Shown: positions 49,410-60,701 of the stretch, one piece after another
Position numbering within the stretch: position 1 is the first letter of the stretch
Layout: every line of letters begins with the position of its first letter
Assembly (NCBI GenBank): GCA_038373885.1
Contig: JAWZYV010012360.1
Location: 1 to 64,000, forward strand
DNA from: Cheiracanthium punctorium
Lineage: Eukaryota > Arthropoda > Arachnida > Araneae > Cheiracanthiidae
DNA: 64,000 nt
Direction: 5' to 3'
The notes under the pieces: generated by a model
Database searches by the model: none
What the model was told of the DNA's origin: nothing
Seen by the model: the letters and a program-made list of their open reading frames with translations, nothing else
Made by a program: the position numbers and the translations under genes

Positions 49410-51359
49410 GCACCCATATATAATTTGTTCTTCCGTGCATAGGTATTATCGTGTAGTCTGTAGAAACATGAATTGCATCGAGCTTTATGTAAGCAGTAGC
49501 AAAATTTTTTCGAGCTCTGTCTTATAATAGGATATTGAGATGAAACTCCTATGATCACTAAATGATTTCACCTGTTGTGTGTAAAATTTGGAGTCGACAT
49601 GGATTGACAGAGTATTTTACTGCCTAAAACTTTGCTGCTGAGTTTGATAGTGATATTCATTTTATATTAACTTAAGAGTGGAATTTGTATCTTCAATATT
49701 TGGAAGAAATCCACTGCTTTTGATCTTCGAACTTAGCCTCATTTAGGAACAACATTGGCCCAACAACCCTTTATTAATAGATGTCATACTCATTTCATTC
49801 TTTTGAATATTATACGTAGATTACTTGAAATGATTACTAACAAATTATTGCCTATCTTTTTTTTACATTCTTTTATGAAGAGCCCGAGAAAATTCATACA
49901 ATGTAGAGCATAACATAAAATAGTAAAATTTCGGAAACTTTGCAAAACAATTGCTATCTTACGTGTGTTGTAATATTCTAAATTCAGCAGAATGTATTAC
50001 AATGTTATCAAACTACAGCTTTACTAAATATGTCAAAATATAAAAAAAATCTAAACATGTTATTGATAAAAATATTCTACATACTCCATGTATTGGATAA
50101 TACATGCCTGAAACAGTGTGCAATTATTTAAATCACTCAATTGTAAACAAAAATAGTTAAGAAAAATTCAAAAATAGAAAACAAATAGGAAACGTTATGA
50201 ATATATAATAGTGAATGCTTTCATTTATAAAAGCACACAAACTAGAAAAATAACTCCCATCACGATTTTTAGTTAAATTAAGTCTCTCATACTTTAAATG
50301 CACTTTCTTCTGCAAACATGTATTTGCCATGCATAAGAAAATCAAAAACTGTTTTAAAATTTATTCAAAGCTTTATACAGATATATTTCCATATTTTATG
50401 GAATATACTAACAAACTTGATGCAAATCAAATCTGCATAGTTCATTTTTTTCTACATTTCGTATTGGATTTCTGCGCGTTGATATTCTAAGCTAAAGTTC
50501 AGCAGATCTGAATATATTTTCCTATGCGTAATTTTATTGCACTTTGTGATCTGTAAAAATAAAGCTGAATTTTGTGCATGATTCCTGGAAATATCGTATC
50601 GCTCATCAAGCTTCAAGTAGTGATTTGTTAAGTGACTCCATAGAAATGTTTTATAAACAAAAAAACGTAAATTGTTTATGCGACGCAAAATGAATTTAGT
50701 TGTACTTTTTATGACAAATTTACACTGAAAATAAATGTTTTACATAGTAAGGGAATTTTATTCATTGCTTAACATTTCAAAGTGAGTGTTTCGAAATGTT
50801 ACAGACATTCTTATGTTTACAAAATTTTGTACTTGGATGTATTGTTTGAAAACAATCATTATCTCAAATACCATTATAAGCTGCAAAGTGTTTTTAAAAT
50901 AAAAATAATTTAAGTTAGAAAATGCACAAATAATGCTTTAGCTCTTAAGAAAGTAAGAAATACGGCCGTTACTTCCACTTGTAATAATTGCCAGATAATT
51001 CTAAAGACCATCAATATAGCGCATTGATAGTTTTTGCGCAATACATAATGGTTGGTCAAATTATTAAACAAAGTCACAAAAATAGTATTTCTGTAGTTTA
51101 GTTAGTGTAGAAAAAAGAATTAAAAAACACTGTTTGTACAGGATAAATGATTGTATTTTATTTTTTTATTTAATGTGCCGTCCTTCATTATTTTGTGATA
51201 AAAAAATATAAAATAAAGAGCCCTGCATAAAAAATAGAAGGTGTAAGAAGCCATCATTTGGTGACATTTTATATGTACTCTAGAACGGATTCAGTAAGTT
51301 CTAGACGCAACTTCTATGCCTCTTCACGCAAACTAATTTTTCAATTAGATGAAGTTTAT

Positions 51360-51640
51360 TTGTGATCATTTCATTGATTATTTCTATCGTTCAAATCTCC
51401 CACAAATTCTCGATAAGGTTCATATCCGGTTATTTGCCACAGGCACTGAAGCATGCATAATCATGAACTCGCAGTTGTTAGGGAACTTTTCTTGAAGTTG
51501 AGGTATCAGGCGAGTTTCACTATCAGCTAAAAGGAATGTGAACTGTAGTAGAAAACGTTTTACCAAACCATATTGGGACAGGATGATTTGGGGCATTTTT
51601 CTGTAAAATTGAAAAAAAGTGCTGGAATTCGGACTCAATT
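51360..51640 (-). pseudogene. Tc1-like transposase fragment (minus strand)
   Basis: The minus strand reads RLIPQLQEKFPNNCEFMIMH near 51,490, matching the region before the second catalytic Asp of Tc1 transposases, and then, in another frame, MNLIENLWEI near 51,410, the counterpart of the conserved NPIE-LW motif. Stops and shifts are present. It is the mirror image of the fragment at 54,830-55,180: both keep a TATGCATG..TCAG..CC..GGCA/TGCCA core. Confidence 0.7.
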
Positions 51641-51780
51641 AATGCAGGATGGTGTCATGCTATTTTCCAAAAAGTCTGTCCAATGGAGACTGGCTGAGAA
51701 AGGCTTGAATGGTCTTCTACCAGTTAAAAAGCCCTACTTCACTAATGGATGAAAAAAAAAACACCTCTTAACTGAGATCG
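51640..51780 (+). pseudogene. Tc1-like transposase fragment (N-terminal side, plus strand)
   Basis: Reads FSKKSVQWRLAEKGLNGLLP then VKKPYFTNG and a stop. This is the end of the second DNA-binding helix-turn-helix and the linker of Tc1-family transposases (…RRLAEKGLNGRRPVKKP-type). It lies between the inverted C-terminal fragment and the hAT insertion. Confidence 0.7.
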
Positions 51781-52085
51781 TGGGCATTCTCACATAATGG
51801 CTAAGTACTGGTATAAAGTCAATTTTCATTATTAATACAATAGATTATTTAGAATAAAGCTTTTTAAAATAAATAACGTAAACTCTCTTTCTGAGGTGTC
51901 TTTGGGGCTGGAGGGGTCAATATTTAGCAAAGTAAATAGAGGGTGCCCAGTAATTAACCGAAAATTTGAAATTGCAATAACTATTTACTAGGACGTCATG
52001 CTGACGTAACATATGGTGACGCAACACTACGCGGCTTACAATTTACGAAACGAGTTTGAACGAGCTTGAATTAATACGAGTTTTC

Positions 52086-54619
52086 TAAGGATGGACGCAA
52101 GACGCGAGAAATCTCGCATTGTCTCACGTTCTCGTCTCGCAATGCGAGACGAGACAGGCAATTTTTTGCGAGACGGGACGCGAGGAGATAAAAGAAATAT
52201 TTGCAAGACGAGACAGAGTCTTGTCTCGCGCGAGATTCCTCGCGAGAATTTCTCGTTTCGCATAAATTTACGATACGAATTACTTTTCAATCAGAATTGC
52301 AGTGCTGTATTTGAGGAGATATGCCATCCTGAGAAGTGAGGGTACACTTTGCCTGAAGCCTCTACCGTTTAATTTTGGTTTGCTTTGTTATCGTTCCTAC
52401 TATTAGCACTCTACAATACACAAAAACACTTAACATTTAAAATTAGGACAGCACGAGGGACATACAAAACACATAAAGGAGAGGATAAAGAAACTGGTAA
52501 AAAGAAAGAAAACATAGAAGAAGACAGAAAACAAAGAAGAAGACAGAAAAATAATTAGTAACCAGAGGAAAAGTGGTACTGTAAGTCCAAAGCCTGACCT
52601 TATTTAGATAGGGCGATACTAACTTTGGGGGCCCCTTTATTATCCCAAGCATTTTAACCAATTTTTGACAGCTGTTGAGTTTCGCAATGAAAAGCTTTTT
52701 TTAAGATTTCCTAAATTGAATTTTAAAATTACTTACATATATTTGAGCAAGATAAATGCATTTAAATTTTTTTTTTTATATTTGTAACCCATTTGTATCA
52801 TTAGCTCATATGGACGCTAAGTCAGCGATGGCTGTTATATGACACTCCTAGTCGTACTTTTGAAATTTCATTTAAGAAACGATAAAGCTATAATATAAAA
52901 AACTTCAATTATCCTTTATAAAAGAAATATTCTCATATTTTTTATCATTTATGCTTAGTGCTTTTCCGTTTAAGACGTTTTCCTCTTAAAATGTTTGATC
53001 AAATCTGGAAAACGTTCCACTGTATATATATTGCTAAATGTCTATCTAGATAATTATTTTATGTGAATCCCCCCCAATGCATAAATTTGAATATAATAAT
53101 TACAGAATGATTTTTTAAAGAAACCATTCATTTATTAATTTGCGCAGAGGTTAGAGAACGTTTTTTTTTTTTTTAGATTTTTATTTTAATGAGCCACCTG
53201 TCCCCCCAACTGATACTAATGTCAACATAGATAGATATTCGGTTTCATAGTTCTCATAATTACTACGTTTTGTAAGTATTTAGATAGCTTAAAAATGAGG
53301 TTTGAATTTCAAGTGAGTTTTAATGTCTAATTCATATTTACTCATAATCCAGAATTATGAATAAATTATTGAATTATGCTATCATTATTTTTTCATGAAA
53401 AAAAAATTCAAACTTATTTAGAATGTCTGGATATAATTATTACATTTTTTAAAATAGTTGATGCAAGTCTGCTTATTTCATGCACTAATTGTGTACTTAA
53501 TAATTGTGATTTTTTGTATTGGCTACATTTCATCAAAATGGATGAATATGTATGTAATTAAATCTTATGGATATTTCATCTCTTAAATAAATAAATATTT
53601 ATAAATAAAATGTTTCACCAGTTACTAAAATTGCTTGTTTCAACATAAGCCAAGCTATGTGAACATAAATGAATGATCTACTGGAGCGATTTCGCTAATA
53701 CAACGCTGGATCTCAGCGGAGCATTCAAAGATCTATATTGAGAAACAACCCGGGTCACAAGTCTTTTCTGTTGTCTCTTCATTTTGATGGTGTGAATGAA
53801 CAGGTTAAACCTGGGTTTCCGATTAAATACGAAATGCATATCTCATACACTAAAACGAGAGGGTTGATAAGCAGGTTACACTATAATTATCCCGTCCCCA
53901 ACTGAAACTTCTATGAATTCACTATTCCGCACATTTGTTCCGCTTAATTAGATTAAAATTTTATTTGCGCAACATGTCCTGAGTTCTGCATCATTTTTAA
54001 CAAAATTCAACGTTTTATATAATTTCGAAAGCAAATGAAACTCCCATCAACCATACATATTACATTTACGCAGTTCCGGAAATAAATAGATTACACAAAT
54101 ATTTTTTCAGTGTCATGTCACATTATATAATTAGATTAGATTATCTCTACCGGAGGAGACGCGCGACCCTTGCGCCGTCCACTTGGATGAGCCCTTGCTT
54201 CATATTTACTTCCGGGTACGAAGTATTAAAATGTAATTGCATTCAATGGAATCTCCTTGCAAATTACTTTTAACACGAACTAGTCAGATTAAATCTGAAT
54301 TTTTATCACTTCAAATGCACATATGAGTTAATATGGTAACTAATATGTGTACTAATATGGTAATATATAAACTAATTGTTATTATTATAATTAATTTTTA
54401 TAAAATAGTATTAATGTTACTAAAAATATGGAAACAAAGTCGCAGTCCTTAATTTTTCGAGACTCGCAAGACGAGACAGGCAATTTCACTGCGAGTCGTG
54501 AAACAAAACAAAGTGTTTGAGAGGCGAGACGAGACGAGAAGCGAGAGGAGACAGAGGTTTACCACTGCGAGACGAGACGAGACGAGACAGCCCTGTTTCT
54601 CGTCTCGCGTCCATCCCTA
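52086..54619. mobile_element. hAT-like non-autonomous element with GAGAC subterminal repeats
   Basis: Ends TAAGGATGGACGCAAGACGC (left) and, reversed, TAGGGATGGACGCGAGACGA (right) are flanked by the 8-bp duplication GAGTTTTC (52,078-52,085 and 54,620-54,627), the hAT hallmark. Both ends carry dense GCGAGACGAGAC-type repeats over 150-200 bp, likely transposase-binding sites. The interior is AT-rich; none of its ORFs shows a hAT dimerisation or BED domain. It is nested in the Tc1-like element and absent from copy A. Confidence 0.9.
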
Positions 54620-54829
54620 GAGTTTTCATTTGTGCTGTGATGCAGCACTAGACAGACACGCAAGCAGTTTTCAGTAAATATGTCCGTCTTTGAAAGCAGC
54701 TCGCAATACTAAGATGCTGCATTTGACCATCGAAATTTTCTGCTGAATTCTTTTTCCATTTCTGCTGAAATTTTGGCCATCACACTGTGAACTATTCATT
54801 CAGTTTTGAACAACTTTGATCTTATAGGG

Positions 54830-55180
54830 TTCGCCAATGTTCGTTCACGTTTATGCATGACTCAGCCCCTTGCCATATTGCCAAATATAATATATTTACG
54901 AGATTCTTGGAAGAACACGTTATACTAGTTTTGTCCGTAGAGTGTCCTGGAGTGGAAATTCTACAGTTATGAAACCTATCGAACATTTGTGGAAGATAAG
55001 AAAGAAGGAAATGGTCAAACAAATGATCACAATTAGATATCAACTAACTAAAAAATCAATAAATGTTTAGCATAACAATCCAGCAATATAAGAAATTGCA
55101 TCAAAGTGCTTGGAAAATATGCCTAACCGTAGAGAAGCCGTTATAAATAGAATGTCACCAAGTACTGGCTGACATTGATT
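54830..55180 (+). pseudogene. Tc1-like transposase C-terminal fragment (plus strand)
   Basis: Frames on the plus strand give a VHVYA block (~54,845) where the second catalytic Asp would lie, then SWSGNSTVMKPIEHLWKIRK (54,950-55,008), equivalent to the W-PGNSPDLNPIEHLW motif that carries the last catalytic residue. The usual Pro-Asp before it is lost. The tail ENMPNRREAVINRM (~55,120) is typical of Tc1 C-termini. Not functional. Confidence 0.8.
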
Positions 55181-57252
55181 AAACCTCTGCTTTCCATTTT
55201 ATATTCTTCAATTGTATATTTTTGTATCAGAAAATAATAAAGAAATATGAATAAATGAAAAATAAATAAAAATAAAATCATTCATCCTATACAACCAGTG
55301 TGTTTTTAATTCTTTTTCGTAACTAGAATACATAATAAATATATTTTAAGACTGTCTGAAACAATTTGGCCACCCACTGCGATTACAGCATGAAATCGCG
55401 CAAGAAAAATTGAAATTTGACACAAAAATTTCGAAAGTTTAATACAGTGAAATAATTTCAAATAACAGTTACTATATTGGAGAGCGTTTTTTATTATTTA
55501 CATCATAAATAAGGATCAGATAAATGCATCTCTCATGGAACCTTTTGCTTTTCCAAATAAATGATCATGTTTCACCATTATTTGATCATCGAAAGCATTT
55601 TCATGCACCATTATGAACGATTCTGAAACACGTATGTGTTTGAATTAAATCATTAAATTATTTTTGAAAGTTTTGCAATTGTGTACAATTCAAGAAATTT
55701 ATACTTAGAATTCTGATAGTTACACTGATTCAACACCACTCCTCCACAGTTTCTCTATTTAAATAAGTGAAAAATGATCTCTCTTTAATGAGAAACAAAA
55801 TGAAATAAATAAAAATATGGAAATTCAGATTCAGAACAACTGCAATATATTAAAATATTTCTTAACTCTATTTAGGAAATTTTTGTTGTAGATAAGTATA
55901 TTTCTGAAAAATCGTTTTCAATTAATTCAGAAAAACGAATTTACTTTTGTGACATACAAGGTATGGGTAATAGAGGAAATTTTGATGTCAAGAAGACAAA
56001 AATGCATTCGTATTATTTTTAATAAGCATAAATGCTGATAACTTCTTTTTAAAACACCGAAAACAAATATATTTGAAACAACAAATAACATGTTTCAAAT
56101 AAATTTTTGAGGTTAAATTTGTATTCAGAAAGTTTTGCAAAAGTAATAAAATAAAAATACCTTTTAATATTGCAGAAGTATTATTTTATTTATTTTTATT
56201 TAATTAAAAAATGTAGCTTTTTCATATTATAAATCCAGCTTCTAAATATTTGTTTGCTACTAATAGCAACAAACAATCCACGTTTTAATTTATACACTTT
56301 TTCATAAAAATGCCTATATCGACATTATTTAAAACTTCATTGGTGCAGTCATTTAAATTATACTTGTTGGCGAGAATGCAAATCATATACTAATTATAAC
56401 AGGGAATCATCATACATAAATAGCTTAATACGCATAACTATTTTGTTAAATTTTGGTGAATTGTGCATTAGTAGGCTTTGTGATGGGCAAATTAATTTGT
56501 TTATTACGAAATCAGTTCTTTATTGCAAATTTTTAAATAAAAAATATCGTTCTTAAAAGTTTATAATAGTAACTTGCGTTAATACATATTTATGAGAGTT
56601 ATTCAGGCAATATTTGCTCAAACTCACGTCGAATACAAGTTCTTTCACTCATTGGTGTAATTGTCATGGGGCCTGGGAGGGTGCCTAAGTCTTTCTTAGG
56701 AATATTTTAGTCCCCTTATGGAAAATTAGATTTTATTTTGCAAGGCTAGGAAATAATACACTTTAAAGATGAGGGGGCTAAAACTGCCCTAGATACTTCT
56801 AAATACACCATATTCTCCTATATGTACTACACTACTTGGAATACAAAAAATATGCTATAATTCTTGCGCGCACGTGTGTGTGTGTGCTGTTATAAAAAGT
56901 GTTGTCGTAATTACAAAAAAGTGGTAAGTATAGGGTTCCAATTTTTTACGTATTGACATTCCACAGCAATAAAAACAATAATCTGAATTACAATTTCCTT
57001 TGTAGAAATACTCGTGAGGGCAGCAATTGGTTTACCGGAATTAAATTGATACAGTCAAATGCATGAATCCATTTTCGTAGTTATTAATTCATTTGACTTC
57101 CAAATTTCTGGTCAAAATTAAGTGAATACTATAAATGTTTCACCATGTAAAGGTACAATTTCATCATTCGTCTGAATTCTTTAATAATATGTAACACGCA
57201 TGTTTAAATATCACTTTTTCAATAGATATACAAGTCGAAATTAAATGGGTGT

Positions 57253-58164
57253 TGTGGTGGAGTGAAAAGAGCAGTAAAATATAATTTTGATACTGTTTCC
57301 ATGGGAAGACCACACAGGTGGACAATAAATTACAAGAGGCGCCAGGCAATGGACAGTCTGGACACTATAGCACAATGAACTGTCAACGTTAAAATATTTA
57401 TGGCCGAAAATGATATGCAAATTTGGTGGGGTATATTACCCCGATGTCCCACCTACATGTCCGGGATTCGACGAGGGGATGCATTAATTCCCCGATGCGA
57501 GCAAATCAGAAACTCCCGCCAATGATGTAAGAGGGGGTAAAAAAGAAACAGCCCCGTGGGAGAAAAAAAAAGAAGAGAGGACGAGTGTGCTTCAAAAAAA
57601 GAGTGTAAAAAAAGGTGTGTGAGAAGAGAGTTAAAAAAAGTTCTTCGAATCAGTGTGCGTCGAAGCAGTGTGATGAAGTTGTGTTAAAAAAAAAATCGGT
57701 GTCGGCAGAGAATGCCAAAGGAGTGTTGCTTGGTGATGACCTAAGAGAAGAAAAAGCGGTCCCAATAGTGCACGCGTCGATCGTGCCCTGCGTAAAGATG
57801 GCTACCTCATCATAATGGTGAATATCCAAACTATTTATTTCCTAATGGTGTTTCAAACCTTTTGTGGATACCCCTTATCCTCCAAAACCACATCTCCCCA
57901 GATACTTTGTTATACTAAAATTATTTCAATATCGTATTTTAATTAATATTATTGGAATGACTAAGAATAAATGGAATTTATTTGCAGTTCATATAGTCTT
58001 TAGTTTTTTTTAATGTTTAGGTGTATGTCAATCATTTTCCTTTTTTCAGCGTAATCCTAGGAGTACTTGCCAGGTAGGTTATGCGCGGCACAATTCCACC
58101 TTACGATCATCTTTGGCCTTAGTATTCATCAAATGTTAATCATAACAAAAGTTAAACCACCACA
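57253..58164 (+). repeat. 5' LTR
   Basis: 912 bp. Contains a purine-rich, GC-richer centre (~57,530-57,800) and an AT-rich right third. A 66-codon frame at 57,615-57,815 lies inside the LTR. It is disrupted in the 3' LTR by homopolymer changes and is probably leader sequence, not a gene. Confidence 0.95.
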
Positions 58165-58167
58165 TTA

Positions 58168-58185
58168 TGGTGCCGTAGAAAAAAG
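58168..58185 (+). promoter_or_regulatory. Primer-binding site
   Basis: TGGTGCCGTAGAAAAAAGGC-like sequence starts three bases after the 5' LTR. The opening TGG matches the CCA end of a tRNA. The tRNA is not identified. Confidence 0.65.
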
Positions 58186-58227
58186 GCAATTTTATGTACT
58201 CCTAGTCATTAAAATGATATGTAAATT

Positions 58228-58270
58228 AATAATAATAATAATAATAATAATATATATATATATATATATA
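58228..58270. repeat. (AAT)n-(AT)n compound microsatellite
   Basis: AATAATAAT units followed directly by an AT run, in the leader between the primer-binding site and the gag start. Confidence 0.9.
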
Positions 58271-58827
58271 GTAGATTTTTCAAAAATAAAACAAAGTCTG
58301 GGAGAGAAATTATGCATCGTAATAACGAGGTTACTATCTTGTTTCTCAGTTTCCAAAAAATAAAACATGCATTGATATTGTTTGAATATTTTATTTGTGT
58401 TTTGTAAGTGTAAATATACTGCTGCACAAAAATATACGAAAGAACTTTGATTTTAAATGCGACAAAGAAGGTATTTTTGTTAAAACAATTAATTTCTCTA
58501 ATAGAAAGAATGTTGTGAATAAGATAGTTTATAGTCATACCAACGTATTGACATATAGAAAAAATAAAATAAATAAAATTAAGTAAATAAATAAAATAAA
58601 TAAATAAATATTTTGTTGGTGGAATATTATGCAACAGTCAGTAGAACTGAACAATTGAATTATTAGTTGGTTAATATGTATGTATTCATGTACAATATTG
58701 TTCATTTATGTGTATGTTGAAAGTGTCAAAGATTATTTTGTATATGTATAAGGTAACGGAACATATAGTGTTAAAATAGTTAAAATAGTATCTGTAAATA
58801 TTTAAAGTCACAAAAAAAAAAAAAAAT

Positions 58828-59044
58828 ATGGTTCGTCCCAGAAGTAGACAGGGTTCGCCAGAGTCTCCGAGGAATCGAAATACCCAAAGTTCGGCACAAA
58901 GCCAGCATAACAAAACGCCAGACACGGGACTAATCCCTCTATTGTCCCGATATTCGGCCGATAGTCTCGAGAACCCAAAGTAATTTTTCAGCCAATTTGA
59001 AAACGTAGCTGCTCTCACCAATTGGTCAAATTTTTTAGCAGAAT
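58828..59044 (+). pseudogene. gag: gag N-terminal remnant
   Basis: ATG at 58,828 opens a frame starting MVRPRSRQGSPESPRNR, Ser/Arg/Gln-rich, that meets a TAA at 58,981. The same frame then continues as FFSQFENVAALTNWSNFLAEF, the beginning of a Ty3/gypsy capsid domain, before another stop near 59,044. There the sequence jumps into RNase H, so the rest of capsid, nucleocapsid, protease and RT have been deleted. The stop at 58,981 and the deletion both rule out a functional Gag. Confidence 0.75.
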
Positions 59045-60701
59045 TTTAAAAAATGCGGAAAAACGATACTCATCTCTTAAACTGGAACTAATGGCAATTT
59101 ATGAAGCGATGAGACATTTTCGCAATTATTTATGGAACCATGAGTTTATATTAATTAGTGACGCGAAATCATTGAAATACTTTTAGATCTGACGCAGAAA
59201 TCCGATATTACCGCAAGGTGGCTATTATTTTTAAGTGAATTTACGTTTAAATTTCAACATATAAAGGGTGAGGAAAACGCCGCTGATTATTTGTCCCGAT
59301 ACATCTTACAAGAAGAACAGGTAAATAACATAACGGCACAAATCTTCGAAGGGAAGATGGATTTAACGACCGAAAAAATAAGACAAGAACAACAAAAGGA
59401 TGAATTATTGAACAAAATAATACCACACGTCCGCGAAAAAACCCCTAAAAGTCCTAAGTTCAAAAATTACTATCTCGATACACACGGAATTCTTCGTTAT
59501 AGGGAAAAAGCCACGCGAGAGAGGGCAGGAATAGATGTGATCGTGATCCCAAAGTCTTTAAAACAGTCCGTGATCAAAATTGCACACGCGACACATTTCG
59601 GCAGACAAAAAACAATAGACTTTATCAAAAAATACTACACAATGGGGCAACTTATTTGACGACGTAAAGACGTTCATCGATAACTGTCACAGATGTGCGC
59701 AATTCAAAAACAGGCACATTTCCGCTACGGCGAGACAAAAAATGGACCGAGCAACAATGCCAGGAAAATTCCTCCATATAGATATTGTTGGGAAGCTGCC
59801 TCGCAGTGTCAGAGGCAATTGTTTTTTTCTTTCGGTAATTGATAGTTTCTCAAGGTATATAGAATTATTTCCATGTAGAAAAATCACTGCAGATCAAATA
59901 GTTAAATGTTTACAAAGTTATTTTTCTCGTTTTGGGCTTCCAGATACGATTATATCGGATAACGGACCTCAATTTAGATCAAAGGAATTAAAAAGTTTTT
60001 TAAAATCTCTCAATATAGAGAGTCGTTTTTCGTCGATCTACCACCCACAATCGAATGGGACGGTAGAACGCGCACAAGGCACGCTTCAGCAGTGTATTCG
60101 ATGCATAGCAGAGAACACTTTTGAATGGGAAGATGCAAGTGTATGGGCGCAGCTCTATTACAACGCCTCTAAACACAGGGCGACGAATTTTCCGCCGGCG
60201 TTACTATTTCTGGGTCGTGACATTAAAATACCCCTGGACATTACGAGTGACGCACAGGGACAAAATATTTTCGAATCAGAATGGTCCCAGGAGGAACTAC
60301 AAATATTTGTGGACAAATTAATTAAGCAGAATTTAAATAACAGACAACAGGCCTGGATATTTCAAGAAAAGGCGGCTAAACCGCAGAACCTAGAAAAACC
60401 AGCTAAACAAACTCCAATCCATATAGGGGATTTGGTATACATGAGAAATATGCACAAGAAGTGTAAATTTGACCCCATTTTTACCGGCCCTTATAGGGTA
60501 ATGAAACTATTTCGTAATAATAATTTGTTACTTAAAGAGGTAAATAATCCTCATGTAGAAGAGAAAAAAGTGCATAAAAACCTCATTTTTCGGGTAAAAC
60601 CCCAGACACAAGAAACAGACTCTGACGAGTCAAAAACCCCCACCCATGGTTATTGGTTACGCAACCGCGCCCGGAAGGGGCAAGAAACAGCACAAAAATA
60701 A
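59045..60701 (+). pseudogene. pol: pol remnant (RNase H and integrase)
   Basis: It starts inside RNase H (AEKRYSSLKLELMAIYEA, ~59,055; ILISDAKSLKYF, ~59,150). A frame change near 59,185 leads to FTFKFQHIKGEENAADYLSR (~59,240-59,300). Integrase follows: the His part of the zinc finger (HATHFG, ~59,585), a frame change near 59,650, and the Cys part (NCHRCAQF, ~59,685). The core has its three acidic residues visible: HIDIVG (~59,777), ISDNGPQF (~59,955) and HPQSNGTVERAQG (~60,042). The GPYRVMKLF motif near 60,490 is the C-terminal GPY/F module. The last long frame (from 59,742) ends at 60,701. The DDE core looks unbroken, but the protein as a whole does not. Confidence 0.9.

Larger units (their letters stand above)
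51128..55300. mobile_element. Rearranged Tc1-like element with two outward-facing halves
   Basis: Terminal inverted repeats: CACTGTTTGTACAGGATAAA on the left (51,128) and, reversed, CACTGGTTGTATAGGATGAA on the right (55,300), continuing into ATGATT(G/T)TATTTT. Both ends carry a Tc1 transposase C-terminal region oriented outward: minus strand near 51,640-51,360 and plus strand near 54,830-55,180. A plus-strand N-terminal-side block lies at 51,650-51,750. A hAT-like element splits the interior. Standard Tc1 copies have one gene of about 1 kb, so this is a composite or internally inverted copy. Copy A keeps only the right terminal repeat (about 7,225-7,250). Confidence 0.75.

Noticed and set aside
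57615..57815. 66-codon frame in the 5' LTR
   Set aside because: The 3' LTR has indels in its A runs that change the frame, so it is not maintained; it is LTR leader sequence.
58209..58634. 141-codon minus-strand frame
   Set aside because: Composed largely of Ile/Tyr/Leu runs from the microsatellite and other AT-rich leader sequence of the Ty3/gypsy element.
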